A stretch of 64,000 bases of DNA from Xestospongia bergquistia (taxonomy: Eukaryota > Porifera > Demospongiae > Haplosclerida > Petrosiidae): assembly GCA_963965975.1 (NCBI GenBank), contig OZ014419.1, positions 5,545,677-5,609,676 on the forward strand, in the 5' to 3' direction. Both the position numbers and the translations under genes were made by a program. Positions 10,243 through 21,265 of this stretch are shown in pieces (position 1 is the stretch's first letter; every line of letters begins with the position of its first letter). The notes below the pieces were generated by a model. That model searched no databases. It had not been told where the DNA came from and saw only the letters and a program-made list of their open reading frames with translations.

Positions 10243-13200
10243 ATGGCGTCGTTGTTGAGAAAAGTGAAATTACCTATTTCACCACCCTCTCCACAGCTAC
10301 CTATTTGTAAGGCTACTATTAACTCCTTATTTAATAACTTTACTTATTGACCGAAGGTCATCCACAATGCTTCCAGGAACCATTACCTAGATTTGGACAC
10401 TCAGCAGTCGTGTACCACGATGGTGTTTTCATATGGGGAGGTATGGGGTGCAGTAGACATCTTGGAGATCACCATGCACCTCATCAATTGGAAAAGTTTA
10501 ACTATATGGAGGGGTTCTGGGAAACGTTGACTACCAGAAATGACCCCCATCCAGGAGTAGCAGGTACAGGTGATGGTATTCTGATTATATAATGCCTTTG
10601 TTGTCATAAACTAATTTGTATGTATTTGTGCAGGCCATGCGTGTACTACCACATCTAGATATGCCTATTACTTTGGAGGATGGTGTTGTGTGAATGAATG
10701 TAATTGCAAGTACAGTTCAGTCTATAAGCTGGACCTAGAGGAGAGGAGCTGGGAAAACCTGCAGTCTGTGAATCCTGATCTAGGTCCAATGGCTAAGAGA
10801 GATTGTGGAATTATTGTGTTTGGCAATGGTGCTAATGAATACCTTTGTGTCATTGGAGGTTTTGGCCAATTACCTAAGGTGAAAAACCCTAAGTTTCAAT
10901 ACATTTTGCGTGATCTTGCTGATTGTGATAGGAGCTATGGTTGCACCAATGGTTGGACTAATGAAGTCCATATAATGAATACAACATCAGGTATTATGGC
11001 AACCTACATCTTTGTTATATCATTATGATTTCTAGAAGTAAAAACCTGGGAATCCTTAGAAGTAGTGGGTGATAAGCTACCTCCGTTTCAAGCCTTTTCT
11101 CTTACAAAAATTGATGAAACACATGCAGTCATCTTTGGTGGATATACTCCAAGCAAAGGTTGTCTTGATGATACATATATGTTGGAATATAAGGAAAAAA
11201 AAATGGTAACTAGATGATAAACTATCTTGATGTACTTATTTGCTTTTAGTATTGTAAGAGGTTGAGCTGTACTGGAAATAAGCCTCCACGACGGCACAGT
11301 CATGCTGCTATATGTTTAACTGGACCACTACATGGCTACTCTCAGTGCTCTCTTTTGATAATGGGCGGAGAAGACCAGACTTCAAAAGTGTTAGATGATT
11401 GTTGGCTTCTTAGTCTCAACGATACAATTTGGAAAAGGGTACATAATTGTATTCACAAGCAACTTATTGGGCAGCATTTATGACTATTCCCCATTAATAG
11501 GAATTCACAACTTTGAAATAGCTTACATAGTAAAACATACTGATAGGGATTGTTTGCTTCAAGCAACAGACTTACTACTGGCTTCTTTGTTTCAGATATC
11601 CATTCCATCACAAGTGGTTCAGCGTAGTTTGTTTTCTCTGTCTGCCTTTCATATATCCCCAGACTGTGTTTGGCTTCTCTTATTTGGAGGCACACCGTCA
11701 TGGAACATGGATCAACTAGACACCCAACAACAAAGAATTTCCCAAACAGTAATCTTAGAATTTAGTGAGTTCAATGAAAGAACTTGTAAAACTATTCATT
11801 AGTGTTATGCCTTATTAAATGAAAAGCAGTGAAGACCAGAACCTTCGCTAGAGTAGTACCTGAAAAAATAATGATTTTAGTTTGGCATGCTGCCATTGAG
11901 AACTTGCTCAAAATTTAGGCAATAGATTTTGTCTCAAACGTATCCTAGCTTTAGTACAATGGGTGTCTATTGTTAAGCCTTGGAGTTAGATGCTAGAATG
12001 TTATCGCACGACATGAAAAGAATATTTGTGTATGAATGTATCTCATTCTTCTTAGATGTAGAATCAAAAGGTGACTGGCTTGCTGACTCAATTTTGTTAT
12101 CATCACGTTCACTGTATAAAGAACATATACAGTCAAGATTGGAAGATGGTCTCATTAAATGGCAAAAGGCATGCAGTAAAGCTATACTCCTAATGCACAA
12201 ACAACAAGTTACCCAAGATGAAAAGCTAGCAAAATGCCAATATCTTCTAGATGAAGCATGCAAAGAGCATGTTTTATACAGTGAGAAAGCACAAGTAAAA
12301 TTAAGGAAATTGGATCAATTAGAAAATGAAGTTAGCAGCCTTCGTTCACAAGTAGCATACCTGCAGTCAGTGCAACAAAAGACAGAAAATGAGCTTATGG
12401 TTCACAAAGAAAAAATAAAAATATCTGAAGAAGAGTCTGAAGTTTTGAAGCATGACCTAGAAGAAAGATTAAAATTGAAGCAAGATGAACTTGAAGCGAT
12501 GATGGCAACTCATTCAGATCAAAAGAGAGAATTACAGTCAAAACTTGCTGACTGCAAGATGCAGGTGTGTTTAACTCTAAAGCATTGGTAGTTTATATTG
12601 TTAACTTACAGTTATCGATATCCCAAGAAGAGCTTAAAAAGACAAAACTTCAAGCTGAAGATGCAGAAAAGGCCATTAACAAATATAAAAATATGCCAAA
12701 GGATATGAATGAGTTAGATGACTTAAGTAAGTCTTCTCTCAATTTTTCTAACACCACACCTTACTTTTCAAATAGCCCTTGGGATTTTCAAGAAAGAAGT
12801 TGAAAGATGTAACCAACTTGAAATCCAGCTGATGTTCACAACTCAGCATTATGAACAAAAAATAGATGAGAAGGAAACAGAAATACAAAAATGGCAAGAA
12901 ATGGATGCTTCTAATCGACAGTTGATAACAGATCTAAAGTTTCAATTAAAAAGTATGATGCAGAGTATTAGTGTTAACAATTAATTATCTTATTATAGAA
13001 CTTCACTCTGATGAACACTCTGCTCTGAAAATTTCTCTTGACTCTCGTCCAGACACTATGCTATTTACGAAGGCTGTGTCCTCTAAAATCAAAACAAAAT
13101 GGTTTGCTTTTGGTCGTTGTTTAGAAATTCCACATGGGGAACTCAAAAGTTGGGAGATGGCTAATCGTGGAATGCAAGATGTGTGTTTCTTTGAAGTTCT

Positions 13201-13324
13201 TCATTACTGGGAAAATAATGAGCCACAGCCATTTACTTGGAGAACAGTATTAAAAGTTCTAGAGAGTTTAAATGAACATGTTGTAGCTAGTAATCTCAAA
13301 TTAGAACTTGGTAATCTAAACTAA
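10243..13324 (+). CDS. Kelch / coiled-coil / Death-domain protein
   Basis: Ten exons, all with GT-AG borders and matching phases: 10243-10306, 10357-10563, 10634-10990, 11036-11205, 11250-11438, 11596-11764, 11978-12563, 12612-12726, 12793-12952 and 12999-13324. The N-terminal half is a kelch propeller (FIWGGM, YYFGGW, CVIGGF, VIFGGY, LIMGGE, LLFGGT). The middle, about 250 residues from 11980 to 12950, is charged and heptad-like (RKLDQLENEVSSLRSQVAYL), a clear coiled coil. The C-terminal 90 residues fit a Death domain: KTKWFAFGRCLEIPHGELKS, then FFEVLHYWENNEPQPFTW and VLKVLES. Death domains self-associate in apoptotic and innate-immune signalling, so an adaptor with a propeller sensor, a dimerising rod and a Death effector is a reasonable inference. 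Paralogous to the minus-strand gene at 1-2618 (shared GWTNEVHI, LDDCWLL). Confidence 0.88.
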
Positions 13325-13983
13325 TTGTATACCACATATATAAATTTTAGAATGTAAGTATTTTGTTTTTGAGGATTATTTATATGTCATTATCTCCAAA
13401 ATGATATAAGTAAACTGTTTGATCACCATAGATTGAATTATTGCACTAATGTTTTATCTTATCTAACAAGCCATGTGAAAAATATACTTATATGTAATGA
13501 CGAGATGGTGGTTAAAGTGAGTAAGTAGATGGAAATGAGGTATGAATATGAAGTGAAGCATGGGATCACAGAACTGGCATCAGGTATTGATGGTTTTAGC
13601 TATTTCTTCAACTTGATAATGCTCTGAAGTCCAGTATACAAACCTTGAAATATATTAAAGAATAATACAGAAATATCATTTCAGAGAGTAACAAAAAATA
13701 CAAAACCTTTGCCTCAGATAATGAAAAATTACATAATACAGTTCTAGTAGGCATGGTGTTTACTATAGCTACTTCTAGTTTTTGAGCTATTCAGAGCTTA
13801 AAATAAAGAAGCATCATCCTTACATAGGGAGTGCTGTTCAATAGAAGAGGAAACAAGCAAAACAAAGTGAAGTGTGCATTTTTTCTTAAATGTTGATCTA
13901 CTCATGGGTTCACTCTCACTCACACATTAACAACAATGGTTAAAATGACAAATTGAATATCTAAAGTGACAACTACGTGTCCA
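13325..13983. other. Intergenic gap between convergent genes
   Basis: About 660 bp between the stop of the kelch-Death gene (+) and the probable stop of TBL1 (-). No exon, RNA gene or strong repeat is visible. A possible last TBL1 exon (IFNLSF then stop, about 13940-13960 on the minus strand) would lie here if the splice donor at 13996 is used. Confidence 0.5.
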
Positions 13984-16458
13984 TTATCTTCTTACCTTAT
14001 TATCTGAAAAACTAGCTGCTAGCTTTGTGCCATCTTTATTCCAACAGACTTCAAAAATACCACTGTCTCCCTTGTACTGTCTTGCCAATGACCCATCTGT
14101 GGTTGACCAGATGAATAGCCACTTATCAAACGAGCCACTAGCAATATATCGGCCATCAGGACTAAATGCTACGGAGTAGACAGGATCTTGGTGACGTCTA
14201 AGGGTATGACGACACACTCCTCTTTCTACTTCCCAGAGACGGACAGTTGAATCAAAAGAAGCTCTAGGATAGGATATAGTTTAATTTCACATTTATTGGC
14301 AATAAGATCTGCCCTCACAAATATAAACATTGTAGTAACACATTAAATCAATCTTAATGTTAAATTACAGGTTGTGGTTCTTACGTTGCTAGCAGAACAT
14401 TAGCATTAGGATGGCTAGACCCTGGTCCAGTTGAGCTCCATTGTAAAGTGTAAATATCTCCAGTATGTTCACGTAAATCATGCAGCCAAGTTTCCTGCTT
14501 CATGTTCCAAAGCTGAAACAAAAAAAAAGATAAGACACTTAATAATGTCATATATTACATCTTTGTCACTCAACCTTAGCAGTGTGGTCATCAGAACATG
14601 AAGCTAGAATGTTACCAGAAGGATCCCATTTAATAGCATTAACACCTTTCTGCAACAACAGAAGACACTGTTTATGATAACTTTATTAATTACAATGTAC
14701 CTTGTGCCCCAAGAATGTTCTAATAGGTTTGTCAGTACCCAATTTATAAATGTGAATTAATGTATCTGCAGAACAGGATGAAAATGTTGTGTTATTCTGC
14801 CAGTCAACATCTAATGTAGGTCCTTTGTGATGACAGTAGCTTTGACGAACTTCACCACTTGCTACATCCCATACTACTGCAGTCTGAATGAGAGAATTAC
14901 AAGAATACAAGTTTTCATGTCTTACCTTATCAACACCACCTGTTGCAATGTAATTGCCTTTACTGTTCCATTTGAGGGCGAAAATAGGGCCAGAATGTTT
15001 CATAAGAGTAGCTTTGAGTTCTCCTTCAGTATTCCAAAGACGAGCAACACCATCATAGCTACCTGTAGCTACTTGAGTCCCATCAGGCTAGAGTAAATAC
15101 AATTACATTTATATCATCATATTATCTCTCTGTAATCTCATGGGAGTACATGTGACTCATAAGAGTATTTCAGGATTTAAGAAGCTTAATGATAATTAAA
15201 CTTTGATAAGATATCCAAGCAAAATACTCTGTACATCTTATTAAGAAATATAGAATCAACATGGTCAGAGCAAGGTGTCCTATGTGTGACTAACATTCCA
15301 ATGAACAGAGGTCACATCACGATTGCCTCCTTCAGAAGTAATTTGAGACCCAGTCAAAGGTTGATGAGAGAGAACAATAGACTCAGTCTGCTGTCCTGAT
15401 CCTTCTCCCTCTATATGCCAGAGACGAGCAGTAGAATCACCAGAACTGGAGAGAGAGAGATACAGAGATGGAAAGAAAAGAGAGAAAGAGAGTGTCAACG
15501 TGTGTGTGTGTGTAGTATAAGTGTATGCACATGTAGTCACTGAAGGTTTAATTCAACAATGCAATGATTAAAAGATGAACTAGTGACAAATGCAATGCTT
15601 TGTTGACAGATCTCACTCAGACAGAAAAATGATATAATAAAACATTAAACTGTTAGGCAATATGTTGATTGAGTGAGCAATCATAACAACATGTTGTGAC
15701 TCAGTGTTAAAATAAGTGAACAAGAGATTGCAATGCTTTGTATTGTCCTCCTTAGAGGAGGATAAAAATATGCGGTATTAAATTTATTGGAACATTTATG
15801 GCTTACCCAGTCACTAATAGATTACCACTAGGACTCCATGCACAAGTAAATACTTCTGATTCATGGCCTCGTAATACTTTAACTAAATTGATGGGATGAT
15901 CAATGCCTCCTCCTGCATTGTCACTCTTATCTATTTCCATTGATTCTAAACAAAGAAGGAACATAAAAACTAGTTCATCGTTATTTTGTACCTTGACCAG
16001 TATTAACAGAGGGCTTAGAAGCAGTAGGTGATGACTCACTCTTTGCTGCTAATGCTCCTCTCATGTTATGAGTTTCATAACATATTGCATCAACAAGTGA
16101 AAGTGGAGGAGTATCCTCTAAAATAGTACCATCCTAAAAAAATACATACCAAGCATAGGTGTTGTATAAGTAAGATCAATCTTGAGCAAACAAAAAAGCT
16201 ATATTATTACCTCAGTAATGCTAACTTCAGCCTCAACGTATTGTAGTCCTTTCTGAATGACTGAAATAAGTGCCCCTGGTGGAATTTGTGTCCCATTGAT
16301 ACTGGTCTGATTAATGTGGCTTTCTTGAGAAAAGGTGTAAGCAGAATGCTGAAATCCTACATAACAGTCAGTTTATCAAATCATACACTTATGCTCTCAC
16401 CTGATTCCAGTAGATATCTGTATACTAAGAAATTAACCTCATCACTTTTAATACTCAT
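13984..16458 (-). CDS. TBL1X/TBL1XR1: TBL1-type LisH / WD40 corepressor subunit
   Basis: Starts at ATG 16458 with [20 protein letters not shown], the LisH motif of TBL1/TBL1XR1, followed by [14 protein letters not shown] and [20 protein letters not shown]. After a serine-rich linker come the WD40 blades ([97 protein letters not shown]), eight in the family. TBL1 is a nuclear subunit of the NCoR/SMRT-HDAC3 complex that exchanges corepressors for coactivators through the ubiquitin system. Exons are 60-200 bp with short introns. The end is uncertain: DNK is followed either by VRR-stop at 13984 or by a perfect GTAAGA donor leading to a short further exon. It shares a 140 bp upstream gap with the divergent 7TM gene. 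Confidence 0.93.
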
Positions 16459-16598
16459 ATTGACACTTTTTAAAAAACCATCTATTCTAATTAATGCCCA
16501 ATTTTATCATTAATTTTGCTTAATTAATTTGATTAGCTTCTAAGAAAGGTAAACACACCTCTCTGCGATGCTCTTTTTCTATCATCTTTTCACACAGA
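16459..16598. promoter_or_regulatory. Candidate bidirectional promoter, TBL1 / 7TM gene
   Basis: The 140 bp between two divergent start codons must hold both 5' leaders and the core promoters unless either gene has an undetected upstream exon. It is AT-rich with repeated TTAATTAA-type motifs near 16511-16535 and a pyrimidine-rich tract (CTCTTTTTCTATCATCTTTT) just before the plus-strand ATG. No TATA box is obvious. Confidence 0.45.
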
Positions 16599-19500
16599 AT
16601 GGCACAGAGAACAGACGACAATTCAGTCAACAATGAGGGTGGAATTATTGAGAGTCACGGCAGTCTAGATGGTAGTGTGTCTGGTAACTTTGGAGAGTCT
16701 GGTGGCAGTCTAACTGTTTTGCTTCCAAGCCAAGTAGGACAGTCGATACAGGTGCATGAGGTATCCAAGGTTTGTAATGAAGAATTATTATGTGGTTTGT
16801 GGAGATTAGTCTTATCCACATGTATTAGTGTGTGTTGAAAAGTGAAAGTGTGTATTAACCAATTTTAAACACTTAATGATAACTATATCGTTTGTCTATT
16901 ATTGCGTCCTCTGATTATTGACCCTCAATTGACAGCTCAAAATGTGTGAGCATTATATTAAATTAGAGAGGTCATTGAGACCAAAATATTTTGTTGTTCA
17001 TAATTATTTTGAGATTATTACCATTTGATGATCTATTTTGATTATCAAATTGTGTGGAGGACTTAGAAGGGTCTTGATTAAAACTTAGTAGGTAAGTGTA
17101 TGAAGAAAAGATTAGCTATCTCTCTTACCTGGCTGCTCAATTCATCATTTTCAAATTAAAGCAATCTGGTGAAGTTAGAGTACTTTACAGTTTTATTTTT
17201 AGGAAAAAAGACAGAGGGAAATGCTAATATATGAATGATTGTTTATTTTGAAATAAAAGTTTTAGACAAAATACAGTACCATTTGGAAATGGAAATATAG
17301 CACTAGTTGATGAAGACAATATGTAGATCTGAGGGTTTGCATTAAAACCACTTGTTGAAAACTAATGCATACCTTTAGCTGCTGGTATTAAAAAGACACA
17401 GTAGAAGATGTAAGTATGTAGTATCACAGCATTGAAATATTCAGAAACAACACTACACTACCAGACATTAATTATGTAATAATTCTGTGCATACATTATG
17501 TAATGTATTTGTCAGCTGTTGATCTTTGATTTAATTTTGTTTCCGCTAAATTAATTAACATCCTCACAGTATTTTGGGGATCCCCTTTATGACTAAGTAA
17601 TTATGAAATTATCTTCCTTTGTCATGAGTCAGGTGAACAACAGGGTCATGATCATTGTTTGTTGTGCTTACTATCTAAGATTTACATGCTATAAATAATA
17701 AAGTAGAAGGATTGTAATTCCATACATTGTTGTGAAAATTTGTCACATTAATCAAAATGGGATGAGTCTGTTGAATTAAATTTAAAGTGATGTATTCTAA
17801 TAATTTTTTTGGAGTTAGGTACTTTATGGTACTATATGTTATATAATTATATAGTTGTCTTAAGAATTGCCCAACTTTGTACTATGATATAGCAGCTTAC
17901 ATTGGTAAAACATTTCAAGACAGTTAACTTTTCTACAGTTTATTACATTGATCTGTTTATGCAATGAGTCTTTCTATTTTGTGATTAACTTTTAGTTAAG
18001 AGATAAGTAATGTGATTACATGTTAATCCCTAATGATAAACACTCTACATACCTTAAGCCTATCTATTGCATCAACTAAATTTGTGAAATTAGCAAACCT
18101 GTCTGATCCATACCCTTTTAAACATAATATATAATAATTATATTTTATTATATTTATGCACAAAATTTTAAAGCTTATTAGGTAGTGATTAAATTGCCAG
18201 TATTATAATGTAATTAATAATGAGTGTAATGTACTTTATCACTCAATACATGTAAAAGTTTTGTTCTATTATTGGTAGATGAAAACAGTATTACAAATAC
18301 CTGATCAAACTCCCTACTGGGAGTACAGTGACGATAAACCTTCAGGGGATATTTGGGAGGCTCCTCATAGTTTACATAGCTTTACTCCAGTTGAGGTAAG
18401 CCTTTATTGAGAACAACACTGCAGCAAGTGCACATTTTGTTACCATGATGATTTTTTTTCTCATAGACTCCTCAGATAGGTAGTGACACCTTTGGTGATG
18501 ACACCACAGCTACTGCTCTTGAAAATTGTAAGAAAACTGTTCTACGTCCTTACCACATCTTCTTAAAAGCTGTGAGTTCTACTTCAATCAGTCAGTCAGT
18601 AACATACCCATGTAGAGTTGAAATGCCTGATCAATCTTGCTAATATAGTTAGCTCTGAACTTTTTAATAACTCCCTCTATATCAGAATAGACCCTTAGCA
18701 ATAATTAACTTAAATGTTTTAAAAGTTCTAATAAATTAAAAGCTGATAGTTGTAACCAGTAGAGTGTAATTCTAACATAAAAAGAAGCACCATTATGACA
18801 AGTCTATAAATCTTATTTAGTAATAAATAAAGAATGAGAACAATCAAATAATTGTGTTAACTTTAGCCATCCAATGTGTCAAACTTTTCTGTCTTTAAGA
18901 GGTCTTCTTCACTGTTTAATCTGCCTCAAAAAATTTAGCAGTTCTAGCTTGTTATTACTATCATATTGTTGCTGAAGTTACCCTGTTTACTTAGTGTCCA
19001 TACAGGAGAAGAATTTTGTTTCATTAATTCCACCTAGGACAATGACATGCTATCAAAACTACCTTTAGGACAATTTTTACAAATATCATCTTGTTTTTTA
19101 GATTGGATGGCGTAAGTTCCAACCTCCAGTATATGACATGCAACAGCCATTACATTACCGATGTTGTAACATATTGTGGCCACTAGTACTGACTGTTTTA
19201 CTGTTGATATCTTGTGTCACTCAGATACTACTATGCTTCAGTAGAGATTTGGTAAGTTTCACAACAGGTAGTTTGTACTTTGAGTGTAGTAGATGAACTG
19301 TATTTATTTTCCGAATTAGTAGACCTTTATCTCCTTATTTGTTACTTAGCTGTAACTTTATTTTTAAAGGTACTGTTTCATTTTATTTAGATTCTTCCTA
19401 ATCAACCTGACAGCAATGGAACATACAATATTACATGTTCATCTCACATTTTCTCTTCGCTTATTGTTCTGGATATATTATTGGTTGGAACTTATCTTTA

Positions 19501-21047
19501 TGGTTTATTTGTTTTTCGTTTTAAACTCCCTGAATACCTATCTACATTCACTGAGACAGTAAGCAGATTGCTTCAGACTCATAATACTTACATAAGTACA
19601 ATATTGTTCTTTCAAGTTTCTACATTTTTAACTGAATTGGTCAAATATTTAATTTATAGGTATTTCTAGGGATAATTTCTCGTAAAGGGAATTATTCTCC
19701 AAAACAACTGATCAGATCTTTACAGTAAGTACTATCCATAGTCGCAATGCCAAAGCATTTGGTATAACAATTCTATACTATGTGATCACTTTTTTTCTCT
19801 CATTATTTGTAGATTTTTACTCATATTGGGAGTGTCCTGGGTTATATATTCATTTATGGTCAGTATTGTTAGAATATTTGCTCATCATTTGAACATCAGT
19901 AATTATCATGTAAATCTAGAATTTCTTAAAGAGTAAGTTCATGACAATAATAGATATAGAATGATGAGTTGATGATAACCTTTTAATAGCTATCTAGCCA
20001 TTTTGATGACACTAACATGAATAATGTATTGCTGCGTATGTAATATTATATACCTATTTTTTTATTATTACAGTAGCTCTCCACCAGTTAGAATTGTTCT
20101 CGTAGCAATTTCACTTCTTGGCTTTATTGTTTTTGATGTTGCCTATATTGCAGTGGTTATTAATTATTCCATGCAGTGTCAGTTGATGATCTATTATCTA
20201 CAGAGTATATGTACTCGTATTCAGGCTAAAGAATGGGAAATTGATGAGGCCATTAAAGTATGTTACAATTTATTTGTATTTGTTTGTCACTTGTAGTTTA
20301 ACAGCAAGTTCATAATGCACGGCAGTTTCTCAGTAAGCTCAATAGTCATCTTTCAAGAGCAGTAGGTGGCATGATATTCATCTTTCTATATTCATCAGTT
20401 TTGGGTATGTGCTATTTCACTCATAGAAAGATTGCTTCATTGCTATTCTTTAGCCATGTATGGCCTGCAGAAAATCAAACATGGTGATCATGGTATAGTT
20501 TTTCTTGCAGTCACAGGCTTTCTTGCTACTATTCAGTGGACATCCTTATTATTTCTACCACTAATACAGGTTTGAATACACTACAACACTACTCCAGGCA
20601 ATACAACCATCTATGACTGAAGAATTACTTTAGTAGTATAATATTGTTGTACTTTATAGTTTATACTATTAATTTTAATACTTATAATAGGTGGTAATGT
20701 TTGATGTAATCTCATGAAATAATTGTTTTTAGGCTGCTCGAGTAACTCGCTCTGGTTATTGGTTACGTAAGGTAGCTCTGGAGATCCGCTCACGTCCCTA
20801 TAGCTATAAAGACACACCTCAACTTGATCTGGACTCCTTTGTGTCCTACTGTTCCAATGTACACATGAAGGTAAAAGACATCAAATGGATTAAGCAATCT
20901 TAATATCCTCTTTAATTTATTTTATAGGCAAAGTTAATCAGCGTTCCCATATCACCACAAATTGTAGTGGGTGGAGCCTTTTTCCTTGGATTTGTACTCT
21001 TTCTTGTGTTTGAGTTTGACAACTATAGCTGGGCTCCTTGGCTTTGA
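16599..21047 (+). CDS. Seven-TM protein, gustatory-receptor-like topology
   Basis: Twelve exons: 16599 to about 16770, 18279-18395, 18467-18571, 19102-19251, 19391-19558, 19660-19724, 19813-19932, 20074-20257, 20305-20404, 20454-20569, 20733-20870 and 20938-21047; about 510 residues. A long soluble N-terminus is followed by seven hydrophobic segments, e.g. ILWPLVLTVLLLISCVTQIL, FLLILGVSWVIYSFMVSI, IVLVAISLLGFIVFDVAYIA and IVVGGAFFLGFVLFLVF. N-glycosylation sequons (NGT, NIT, NIS, NYS) fall in loops 1 and 3 and the C-tail, while Arg/Lys-rich stretches lie in the N-terminus and loops 2, 4 and 6. This predicts N-inside/C-outside, opposite to GPCRs and as in insect gustatory/odorant receptors and their GRL relatives. 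The long loop 4 (ICTRIQAKEWEIDEAIKQVH) and a SYC...VPISP lead-in to TM7 also recall that family. Family assignment is inference; an unrelated 7TM family is possible. Confidence 0.75.
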
Positions 21048-21160
21048 CAAGACACAACATTTTTGTTTCTAGTAATTTGTATGCTACTTTTAGCTGCTGA
21101 GATAAAGATTTATAGTTACTCTTGCACTATAATTTTGTTAATTTTGTATAAATGTTGGAT

Positions 21161-21210
21161 TGATAACATTGTAAAATTGAAAAACTGATAACATTGTAAA
21201 ATTGAAAAAC
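21161..21210. repeat. Two tandem 25 bp units
   Basis: TGATAACATTGTAAAATTGA plus AAAAC, repeated exactly twice (21161-21185, 21186-21210), in the 218 bp gap between the 7TM gene and the convergent MyTH4-FERM gene. Nothing else is seen in that gap. Confidence 0.85.
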
Positions 21211-21265
21211 TAGACATTAAACTATAGACAGCATGAATGAATTGACATTAATCAACACAACACTA

